A stretch of DNA of 6,081 nt from Anaerolineae bacterium (GCA_018056405.1 JAGPFT010000196.1:1-6081), one strand, 5' to 3'; positions 1 through 5,140 are shown, counted from the stretch's first letter. A program made the numbers and translations. The notes: a model not told the origin generated them from the letters alone.

Positions 1-295
1 CCGTGACCACGATGATGATCACTTCGGGCGTGGCGGACGGTTCCGCCGTGTCGGTCGGCGTGGGCGGCTCTGGCGTCGCTGAGGGCGGCGCGGTCGGCGT
101 CGGACTGTTGGTGACGGTTGGGGTAAGGCTGGGTAGAAACTGAGCGACGGCGGTGCTCGTCGCCTGGTCATCGCTCTCATTATCTATTGTGCGGCTCAGC
201 GACAGGATGATGCCGAAGGTCAGGGCCAGGGCCAGCGTGCCAATGACAGCAATGGCGACGATGAGTTCGTTGTTGCGGTCGCGGCGACGATCCAT
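1..295 (-). CDS. Membrane-anchored protein with Thr/Pro-rich linker, C-terminus beyond the window edge
   Basis: Partial gene: 98 codons are visible from ATG at 295 and the frame stays open to base 1. The start MDRRRDRNNE is short, basic and cytoplasmic. Residues 11-34 are strongly hydrophobic (LIVAIAVIGT, then LALALTFGII), giving one membrane segment that acts as an uncleaved signal anchor or possibly a signal peptide. Residues 54-91 are a low-complexity linker rich in Pro, Thr, Ser and Ala, followed by a short hydrophobic strand, VIIIVVT. Linkers of this kind usually space an extracellular domain from the membrane; in Chloroflexota the outer domain is often LysM or another wall- or ligand-binding module, but none is visible here. 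The gene lies 5 nt after the stop of the upstream sensor gene, on the same strand, with a strong GAGGAGG ribosome binding site inside that gene's end, so the two are very likely co-transcribed. Function unknown. Confidence 0.85.
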   Translation of the reverse strand, partial: MDRRRDRNNELIVAIAVIGTLALALTFGIILSLSRTIDNESDDQATSTAVAQFLPSLTPTVTNSPTPTAPPSATPEPPTPTDTAEPSATPEVIIIVVT

Positions 296-300
296 CGCGG

Positions 301-3300
301 CTAAGCCTCCTCGGCAGGGGAATACTGCGCGGTCAGGGGCAGGACAAAGCTGAAGGTGCTCCCCTTGCCATGTTCGCTTTCGAGCCAGATAGTGCCGCCG
401 TGCGCCTCAACAAGCGCCTTGGCGATGGACAGGCCTACGCCCGTGTCGCCGATGCCCTCGATCAGCGGGTTGTCGGCGCGGTAGAGCCGCCCGAAGACAC
501 GGCGCTGCTCCTCCGGCGGCACGCCGCCCCCCTGGTCGGTGATGGCGACCATGATGCAATCTGCTGGTTCCGGGAGCATTCCCGTGTCGTCGGCGACGGG
601 CGGGGAGTAGTGGGCCAGGAAGCGGGCGGTGATAGACACCTCGCCGTTGGTCGGTGAGGCCAGGTAGGCGTTGGAGAGGAGCTGCATGATCACCTGGTGC
701 ATGGCGTCGCGGTCGGCGTGCAGCGCTGGCAAGGCATCGCTGAGGCGCATGTGCAGAGTGATGCCCTTCTCGCGGAAGCGCGTCCCGGCGGCGGTGATAG
801 CGTCCTCGATCACTTCGAGCATGTCAATGGTCGCTGGTTCCAGGCGCAGTTCTTCGGAGTCCAGGCGGGTGATGCTGATCAGGTCGTTGACCAGGTGCGT
901 CAGCCGGTCTACGTTGGCCTGGACGCGCTGCAAGAACTGACGTTGCAGTGCGCCGAGGATGCCCACCGATTCGCTGAGCAGTAGCTCAGTGTAGCCCATG
1001 ATCGAACTCATCGGCGTGCGCAATTCCTGGGCGATGGACATGACGACTTCGGCGTTGGCCGGGGCGATGGGCTGCGTGTGCCCGCTGACGGCGGCGCTGG
1101 GGCGTGTGGCCTGCTGGTGAGCCAGCGCGCCGAGGTCTTCTTTGACCTGCAGAAGCTGCTGCTCCAGGGTCTGGCGCTCGCCGGTTAGTTCGTCAATCAT
1201 CGCTTTCAGGGTGCCCACGCCGTCCGTGCCAAGCTGTCCGAGTAGTTCGCGGTCGCCTTCGGCACGGGCGAGCAATTGGTCGCGTTCGGTACGCAGGGCG
1301 GTGTTTTCGGCCAGCAGGCGGTCGCGCTCGGCTTCGATGGCAGCGCGAGCCTCACTCAGTTGGCGGTAGCGGGCGTTGGCCTGGTTCAGCTCGAACATCA
1401 CGTCTTCTAGCTCGCCCTGGACGACTGTCGCCTCGGCGATCAGGCGCGTGCGCTGGTCGTACCAGTGATCGCGCGCCTTGAGCAGTTCATCGCGTTCCAG
1501 GCGTATCTGGTCGCGCTGCTTGATCAGGGCCTCGCGGTCGGTTGCCAGGCGGCGCAGGTCGGCTTCCAGAGCGGCAAGCTGGGCTTCGCGCTCGGCTTCG
1601 CGCTCCAGCTTATCTTCCAGCTTTTTGCGTTCGGCGAGCAGCAGATCGCGCTCTTTGGCGATCTTCTCGGCGCGGGTCTTGTAGTAGTTGCGCTCGTCAG
1701 TAAGCTGGCCCAGCGCCTTAGCCACAGCCAGCGGGCCGCCCTCAATGCCCAGGGCCTGCAACTGCCCCTGCACCTCGTCCAGCGCGCGCTGCATTTCGTC
1801 GCGCTCGGCGGCCAGCCGCGTCTTGTCGTCGCTGAGTTCGGCGAGCATTTCGCGCAGCGCCAGCGGCACGGCGGCATCTTTGGCGTCGCGGATGTCCTGA
1901 AGCTGGCGCTCCAGCTTGGCCCGCTGCACCTGCAATTCGTCGCGCTCGCGCTTGAGCGTCTCGTTCAGGGTGGCATACATGTCGGCGTCGCCGGCGCCCG
2001 TCGCGCTGATCAGGGTCGCCTGCGCTTCCTGTAGCGCCCTGGCAAGCTGCTCGCGCTCGGCGGCCAGTTCCCTCCGCTCGTGCGACAACGCATCGAGGCG
2101 CTGGGTGATGGACATCGCTTCGTCGCCGTCTTCGAGCAGTTGGGCGACGCGGCTGCGCTCGTAATCTAGCTCGACCTGCAGATCGCGCACCATGCGGTTT
2201 AGCTCGCCAATCTGCTCCTGGGCCAGTTCCAGGCTGGCCTGCATCTCTTGGCGAACGGCGAGGACGCTCTGCTGGTCGAGTGCGTCCGGCGCGGTGTCCT
2301 CGACGATAGCCTTGATCGCCTCGCCTTCCGCCTCGAGACGGACGCGCTGGGCGGCGCGGCTCAGCGTCAGCAGGCGGGCGGCGATGGGGGCCAGCCCTTC
2401 GAGCAGGATGGTCTCGCTCTCGGTTAGCTCGCGGTTGGTGTAGGGCAGGCCGATCAGGGCGACGCCGACGACCTTGCCGGCGCGCAGTAATGGCTGGATG
2501 TAGGCCGGCCCCAACTGGCTGATGTCCAGGCGCGTGTAGAGATCAACCAGTTCGTCCACGTTGCGGTCGGGCAGCAGCGTGCGCTGCATCCGCTCGGCGA
2601 TGGCCTCGCGCAGGGTCGGCTGCTCGTCGAGGTTGAGGGCCAGGCCAGGGATGAGCCGTTGCTGCACGTGATCGTAGGCGGCCAGCACGTCGGCCCAGTG
2701 TCCCTCGTCAGGCGTGACCAGCACGGCTACGTCGGCCTTGAGCACGCTGGCCATGGCGGTGGCGATCTGGCGCGGGATGTAGTCGGGGTCTTCGTTCTCC
2801 AGCATCAGGCCAATAGCCTTGAGCAGAGTCATGGACTCGGAGGCGTCGGCGAGGCGCGCCCGGCCCGCTGGCTGCATGCGGGCCTGATCCAGGGCGGCAA
2901 CTGCCACCTGTGGGCGCGAGATGGCCTCGGCGTACTCCGACACCTCGTCAATGGCCGCGGTCAGCCGGTCGAGCACCAGCCGGTAGACGACAATGGTCAC
3001 GACGGGCATGGCTGTCAGGAAGGCCAGGCGCAGCGCGCCCGACGTATGCCCGGTAAGCTCGCCGCTGCTGATGCGGGCGAGGGTATAGCCGTAGCCGATC
3101 AGCAGCACGGCGAAGAAGATCAGCTTGAGCGGGATGTCTGCCGTCTGCTTGTAACGGGTGAGCAGCAGCCCGATGAAGACGAGAATCAACAACCCCGGCA
3201 CGAGCGTCCAGGCGAAGCCGAGGGCGTGCTGGTTGAAGTCGTGGCTGGCGGCCAGGTCGTGCCACTGCACCGCCGTGACTGCGTAGGCGGCGACCAGCAC

Positions 3301-3669
3301 ACCGGTGAGCGCCCCGACAGCGCGCCACAGCCAATGCTCGCGCTTCTCGCTGTCGGCGGCGAGCAGGGCCGCGCCCGCCAGCAAGACCACTGCGGCGTTG
3401 ACGGCGCGCTCCAGCGGGGGCAACACGGCCTCGTCCGGGGTGTCAGTCACCAGCGAATACAGCCCGCCGATGCCCATTGCGATCCAGGCCAGCATCACCG
3501 CACCGAGCAGTGCCGCATAGCGCCCGGCGGCGCGTTCTCTCGCGCCACGCAAACGCTGGCCGAGCGCCATGAGCATGGTCGCCTGGCTGATGGCGATCAC
3601 CGCCAGGAAGTAGATCAGCTCGCCCGTTGGCTCGACGAACAGATTGAGGAATTCAGGCGCAGAGTCCAT
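301..3669 (-). CDS. Seven-helix membrane GAF sensor protein of histidine-kinase type with long coiled coil; H-box histidine replaced by Gln
   Basis: 1122 residues. About seven hydrophobic segments (roughly 18-36, 51-73, 87-104, 115-134, 151-171, 179-198, 211-231) form an N-terminal membrane sensor. A GAF-like domain follows at about 278-440, then a charged coiled coil at about 465-850 with many AERD/LLAE-type units, a Pro-containing linker at 853-872, a HisKA-like dimerisation helix pair at about 873-940, and a HATPase_c domain at about 985-1113. ATPase motifs are visible: N1000 in the N-box, D1045-Q-G-G-G in G1, GDTGVGLS at 1074-1081 in G2, and KGSTFSFVLP near the end. The H-box reads AQELRTPMSS, so Gln881 replaces the phospho-accepting His. 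Gln996 replaces the usual first Asn of the N-box. Classical autophosphorylation is therefore doubtful; regulation by ATP binding or phosphatase action is possible. The ATG start is supported by AGGGG at 3677-3681, 7 nt upstream. Signal and partner regulator are unknown. Gene call certain; activity uncertain. Confidence 0.95.
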   Translation of the reverse strand: MDSAPEFLNLFVEPTGELIYFLAVIAISQATMLMALGQRLRGARERAAGRYAALLGAVMLAWIAMGIGGLYSLVTDTPDEAVLPPLERAVNAAVVLLAGAALLAADSEKREHWLWRAVGALTGVLVAAYAVTAVQWHDLAASHDFNQHALGFAWTLVPGLLILVFIGLLLTRYKQTADIPLKLIFFAVLLIGYGYTLARISSGELTGHTSGALRLAFLTAMPVVTIVVYRLVLDRLTAAIDEVSEYAEAISRPQVAVAALDQARMQPAGRARLADASESMTLLKAIGLMLENEDPDYIPRQIATAMASVLKADVAVLVTPDEGHWADVLAAYDHVQQRLIPGLALNLDEQPTLREAIAERMQRTLLPDRNVDELVDLYTRLDISQLGPAYIQPLLRAGKVVGVALIGLPYTNRELTESETILLEGLAPIAARLLTLSRAAQRVRLEAEGEAIKAIVEDTAPDALDQQSVLAVRQEMQASLELAQEQIGELNRMVRDLQVELDYERSRVAQLLEDGDEAMSITQRLDALSHERRELAAEREQLARALQEAQATLISATGAGDADMYATLNETLKRERDELQVQRAKLERQLQDIRDAKDAAVPLALREMLAELSDDKTRLAAERDEMQRALDEVQGQLQALGIEGGPLAVAKALGQLTDERNYYKTRAEKIAKERDLLLAERKKLEDKLEREAEREAQLAALEADLRRLATDREALIKQRDQIRLERDELLKARDHWYDQRTRLIAEATVVQGELEDVMFELNQANARYRQLSEARAAIEAERDRLLAENTALRTERDQLLARAEGDRELLGQLGTDGVGTLKAMIDELTGERQTLEQQLLQVKEDLGALAHQQATRPSAAVSGHTQPIAPANAEVVMSIAQELRTPMSSIMGYTELLLSESVGILGALQRQFLQRVQANVDRLTHLVNDLISITRLDSEELRLEPATIDMLEVIEDAITAAGTRFREKGITLHMRLSDALPALHADRDAMHQVIMQLLSNAYLASPTNGEVSITARFLAHYSPPVADDTGMLPEPADCIMVAITDQGGGVPPEEQRRVFGRLYRADNPLIEGIGDTGVGLSIAKALVEAHGGTIWLESEHGKGSTFSFVLPLTAQYSPAEEA
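306..312 (-). promoter_or_regulatory. Ribosome binding site for the Thr/Pro-rich protein gene
   Basis: On the minus strand GAGGAGG lies inside the last codons of the sensor gene, 10 nt before the ATG at 295. It fixes the start of the downstream gene and suggests translational coupling across the 5-nt gap. Confidence 0.7.
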
Positions 3670-3676
3670 ACCGTAT

Positions 3677-3681
3677 CCCCT
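3677..3681 (-). promoter_or_regulatory. Ribosome binding site of the sensor gene
   Basis: The minus strand reads AGGGG, followed by 7 nt (ATACGGT) and the ATG at 3669. The spacing is near ideal and supports this start over any internal Met. Confidence 0.65.
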
Positions 3682-3695
3682 GCAAACAGCCTTCA

Positions 3696-3727
3696 GCCGT
3701 CAGCACTCCGGCGGGGCGCTGACTGGC
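3696..3727 (-). other. Hairpin in the 5' leader of the sensor gene
   Basis: On the minus strand GCCAGTCAGC (3727-3718) can pair with GCTGACGGC (3704-3696), giving nine base pairs with one bulged A and a 13-nt loop. It sits between the predicted promoter and the ribosome binding site. No U-run follows, so it is not a plain terminator. It could stabilise the mRNA or bind a protein; its role is inferred only from its position. Confidence 0.4.
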
Positions 3728-3739
3728 CGCATCAGGCCC

Positions 3740-3768
3740 AGTATAGCACACCCGCCCGCGCGTGGAAG
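3740..3768 (-). promoter_or_regulatory. Probable promoter of the sensor operon
   Basis: The minus strand shows TGCTATACT, an extended -10 (TGn plus TATACT at 3745-3740, five of six matches to the sigma-70 consensus). At 17 nt upstream lies a weak -35-like CTTCCA (3768-3763). Transcription would begin near 3733, giving a leader of about 64 nt. The extended -10 could compensate for the poor -35. Predicted by eye only. Confidence 0.45.
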
Positions 3769-3792
3769 GGACGCGCGCAGTTCATGGCAGGC

Positions 3793-3820
3793 GCACGGTG
3801 TGCATTATACTGCATCGTGC
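3793..3820. promoter_or_regulatory. Near-palindrome with -10-like hexamers on both strands
   Basis: The sequence is built as GCACG-gtg-TGCA-ttatac-TGCA-t-CGTGC. The inner TGCA-N6-TGCA block matches its own reverse complement at 12 of 14 positions, and the outer GCACG/CGTGC arms add to the dyad with a small offset. The centre gives TATAAT on the minus strand (3809-3804) and TATACT on the plus strand (3806-3811). No good -35 element is seen at the right distance for either. It could be an operator or a divergent promoter core between the sensor and Nudix genes. Confidence 0.35.
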
Positions 3821-3957
3821 CGCACGGCGCTTTGCGCGCGGGGTCTGCGAACAAGCTGCCGGGCAATCGCCAGAACGCCCCCATCCGCCGGCTCCTTCTT
3901 CCAGCAAAGCTTCAGGGGCGGACAGCCATCCAGAAAGCATAAAGGCCGGCTTGCTTC
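3821..3957. other. Intergenic stretch with no recognisable gene
   Basis: I see no credible coding frame, RNA gene or promoter here. The only item of note is AGGGGCG at 3914-3920, which is the inverse of CGCCCCT at 4079-4085 and may mark the far end of the repeat cluster to its right. Confidence 0.5.
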
Positions 3958-4060
3958 GTTTACCTCACCCCCGGCTGGCGCTGGCGCGCCTCGCCGCCCC
4001 CTCTCCGTCAACGGAGAGGGGGAAGAGCCGAGCGTAGCGAGGCCAGGGGGTGAGGTGAAC
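3958..4060. repeat. Large imperfect inverted repeat (about 103 bp)
   Basis: Outer arms GTTTACCTCACCCCC (3958-3972) and GGGGGTGAGGTGAAC (4046-4060) pair with one mismatch. The inner arms, a perfect 12 bp (3997-4008 with 4011-4022), leave a 2-nt tip. The middle parts pair imperfectly. It lies between divergent genes and has no U-run, so it is not placed as a terminator. GC-rich CCTCACCCCC/CCCTCTCC palindromes are, as I recall, common dispersed repeats in Chloroflexota-like genomes. A relative with GGAGAGGGGGA and GGGGATGAGG blocks occurs at about 4998-5022. Confidence 0.75.
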
Positions 4061-4062
4061 CA

Positions 4063-4085
4063 GGGCGCAGCGGAGCAGCGCCCCT
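4063..4085. repeat. Small palindromic repeat, copy 1
   Basis: GGGCGC (4063-4068) pairs with GCGCCC (4078-4083) around a 9-nt loop. The block GGGCGCAGCGGAGCAG is repeated with one mismatch at 5081-5096, and both copies run on into CGCCCCT. The two copies are in the same orientation and bracket the Nudix gene. Confidence 0.65.
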
Positions 4086-4113
4086 ACCGCCCGATCGTCT
4101 TGCACGCCGCCTC

Positions 4114-4142
4114 TTGGCGTTTCGCGCCCGCCGCGCTACACT
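4114..4142 (+). promoter_or_regulatory. Probable promoter of the Nudix gene
   Basis: TTGGCG (4114-4119, four of six to the -35 consensus) and TACACT (4137-4142, four of six to the -10) are separated by exactly 17 nt. Transcription would begin near 4149, leaving a leader of about 115 nt before the preferred ATG. The TTG of the -35 is also the first codon of the longest open frame, which argues against using that TTG as the start. Confidence 0.45.
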
Positions 4143-4183
4143 AGCGCCGACCGCAAGCAAGCGAACAGGTGCGGGATGTGGGG

Positions 4184-4223
4184 GGCCACTGTGTGCCGTA
4201 AGGATGGCGCGGTTGGCCTTTTT
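4184..4223 (+). terminator. Terminator-like hairpin in the Nudix leader
   Basis: GGCCA (4184-4188) pairs with TGGCC (4214-4218). Inside, TGTGCC (4192-4197) pairs with GGCGCG (4206-4211) with two wobble pairs, around an 8-nt loop. Five T residues follow directly (4219-4223). The structure is interrupted by a small internal loop and is only moderately stable. If real, it would lie upstream of the coding start and could act as an attenuator. Confidence 0.3.
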
Positions 4224-4251
4224 GCTTTCCCGGTTCGGCGCGGGCCGGGGC

Positions 4252-4258
4252 GAAAGGA
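4252..4258 (+). promoter_or_regulatory. Ribosome binding site that decides the Nudix start
   Basis: GAAAGGA lies 5 nt before the ATG at 4264 and overlaps the first base of an in-frame ATG at 4258, which it therefore cannot serve. This favours 4264 as the start. Confidence 0.5.
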
Positions 4259-4263
4259 TGACC

Positions 4264-4821
4264 ATGAGCGGCGCGGGGATGGGCTGCGATCCTTCCAGTC
4301 CGATAGGACGCTGGCAGCAACGCATCGCCGGGCTGCTGCGCCGCTACCCCTGGGCGGGCACGGCGCTGCAACGCGCCGTCCGGCTGGTGCAGCCGCGCTT
4401 CACCTGCGGCGTGGTCGGGGTACTGCTCGACGCCGAGCGGACACACGTGCTGCTGGTTGAGCACGTCTATCACGGGCGAATGCCCTGGGGTCTGCCCGGC
4501 GGGTGGATGGCCCGCGACGAAGACCCGGCGTGCACCGTCGAGCGGGAGTTCGCCGAGGAGATGGGGCTGCGCGTGCGCGCGGTGCGTCCGCTGCTGATCG
4601 TGCAGGGGGTGAAATGGCGCCGGCACCTGGATGTCGTCTTCCTGCTGGAGCAGGACAGGGCCGATCAGGCGATCCGGCTGTGCGGCGAGCTGATCAGCTA
4701 CCGCTGGGCGGCCCCCGACAATCTGCCGCCGGTGGCGGCGTTGCACGAGCGGGCGATTGCCCTGGCGCTTGACGCGGCGGCTGGGCAGGGTGCGCATAAG
4801 GATTGTCAGCCACCCGCTTGA
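4264..4821 (+). CDS. Nudix hydrolase
   Basis: 185 residues from ATG 4264. The Nudix box is complete: G80-x5-E86-x7-R94-E95-F96-x-E98-E99-x-G101-L102, matching GX5EX7REUXEEXGU at every fixed position. The Glu pair E98/E99 should bind the catalytic metal. These enzymes hydrolyse a nucleoside diphosphate linked to another group, in the cytoplasm. The fold begins near residue 45 (PRFTCGVVGVLL), with LLVEHVYHGRMPWGLPGG just before the box. Residues 14-44 form a basic helical lead-in (RWQQRIAGLLRRYPW). The substrate cannot be told from the sequence. The open frame extends to TTG 4114, but that extension (Arg/Ala-rich) runs over a probable promoter and leader and has no good ribosome site. ATG 4258 is also possible. 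The gene stands alone, divergent from the sensor gene, and is flanked by palindromic repeats on both sides. Confidence 0.92.
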   Translation: MSGAGMGCDPSSPIGRWQQRIAGLLRRYPWAGTALQRAVRLVQPRFTCGVVGVLLDAERTHVLLVEHVYHGRMPWGLPGGWMARDEDPACTVEREFAEEMGLRVRAVRPLLIVQGVKWRRHLDVVFLLEQDRADQAIRLCGELISYRWAAPDNLPPVAALHERAIALALDAAAGQGAHKDCQPPA

Positions 4822-5042
4822 CACGGGGCGAGGTGAGGCCCGTAGGGGTGGATTGCAATACGCTCTGTGCACCAACTTAAGGCTTCTGGGCACGCGATAC
4901 GGGCGGAAGGCCCCTCCCCCTGGCCGCCTCCCCGGCCAAGCCAGGGAGGGGGAAAACGCCCCAATCAGCGGTCAAAGTCTCCCTCTCTAGCTCGGCTGGA
5001 GAGGGGGATTGAGGGGATGAGGCCCGCACAGCCAGGCTTAAG

Positions 5043-5071
5043 TTGACGCATATGGGGCGTATCGCCATACG
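5043..5071 (+). promoter_or_regulatory. Possible promoter of the SxxK protein gene
   Basis: TTGACG (5043-5048, five of six to the -35 consensus) is followed after 17 nt by CATACG (5066-5071, three of six). The site lies within the right end of the repeat element, so the repeat may supply the promoter. The leader would be about 106 nt and would include the small palindrome at 5080-5104. Weak -10, predicted by eye. Confidence 0.25.
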
Positions 5072-5075
5072 CCCC
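5054..5075. repeat. Perfect 9-bp stem palindrome GGGGCGTAT/ATACGCCCC
   Basis: GGGGCGTAT (5054-5062), loop CGCC, ATACGCCCC (5067-5075). It forms part of the right end of the MITE-like element. A degraded relative (GGGGTGGATTGCAATACG) occupies 4845-4862 in the left end. Confidence 0.7.
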
Positions 5076-5079
5076 TACG

Positions 5080-5104
5080 GGGGCGCAGCAGAGCAGTGCG
5101 CCCC
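5080..5104. repeat. Small palindromic repeat, copy 2
   Basis: GGGGCGCA (5080-5087) pairs perfectly with TGCGCCCC (5097-5104) around a 9-nt loop. It is the second copy of the GGGCGCAGC repeat at 4063-4085 and directly abuts the right end of the MITE-like element. Confidence 0.65.
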
Positions 5105-5140
5105 TCCCTGACAGGTTCTGCGCGTACCCCTTGGGGAGGG
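5102..5140. other. Short inverted repeat in the leader of the SxxK protein gene
   Basis: CCCTCCC (5102-5108) can pair with GGGAGGG (5134-5140), and inside it CCCC (5127-5130) faces GGGG (5133-5136) across TT. The two pairings compete. No U-run follows. It may belong to the same repeat family or be part of the leader; no role can be assigned. Confidence 0.3.

Larger units (their letters stand above)
4841..5079. mobile_element. MITE-like element with inverted ends of about 41-43 nt (candidate)
   Basis: The left end 4841-4881 and the reverse complement of the right end 5037-5079 align with 32 of 41 positions identical and one 2-nt gap. Both begin CGTAGGGG and both finish with CAACTTAAG. The interior (4882-5036) has no credible gene and holds two hairpins: CCCTGGC (4918-4924) with GCCAGGG (4940-4946), and CCCTCTC (4981-4987) with GAGAGGG (4999-5005). 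If the GGGG/CCCC ends are the true termini, each is flanked by TA (4843-4844 and 5076-5077), as left by IS630/Tc1-type insertion, but flanking CG is also symmetric, so the boundary is ambiguous. No transposase is present. Alternatively the two ends may be separate copies of one short palindrome. Confidence 0.5.

Noticed and set aside
1465..2034. A 189-codon plus-strand frame with hydrophobic stretches opposite the coiled coil
   Set aside because: The hydrophobic look arises from reading the Glu/Arg/Leu-rich codons in reverse; no family is recognisable.
3804..3809. Perfect TATAAT on the minus strand as the main promoter of the sensor gene
   Set aside because: At 17 nt upstream the hexamer is AAGCGC, with no -35 match, and the extended -10 TGCTATACT nearer the gene is a better candidate. 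The site is kept only as part of a possible operator.
2659..3942. A 427-codon open frame on the plus strand antisense to the sensor gene
   Set aside because: It mirrors the membrane and GAF part of a clearly recognisable protein, has a Gly/His/Gln/Asp-rich composition with no domain, and runs through the promoter and leader region of the sensor gene. It is a product of high GC content.
3958..4060. Reading the large hairpin as a rho-independent terminator
   Set aside because: It lies between genes that diverge from it, and no U-run follows on either strand.
3644..4144. A 166-codon plus-strand frame across the divergent intergenic region
   Set aside because: It starts inside the sensor gene, runs through the 103-bp hairpin and small palindrome, and ends in the Nudix promoter; it has no sign of coding selection.
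4141..4893. A 250-codon minus-strand frame opposite the Nudix gene
   Set aside because: The plus strand holds a complete Nudix box; the minus frame is His/Pro/Arg-rich, without motifs, and crosses the repeat cluster.
4841..5140. CRISPR array or tRNA gene in the repeat-rich intergenic region
   Set aside because: The repeats are inverted, unequal and irregularly spaced, and no cloverleaf with conserved TTCG/CCA-type elements can be formed.
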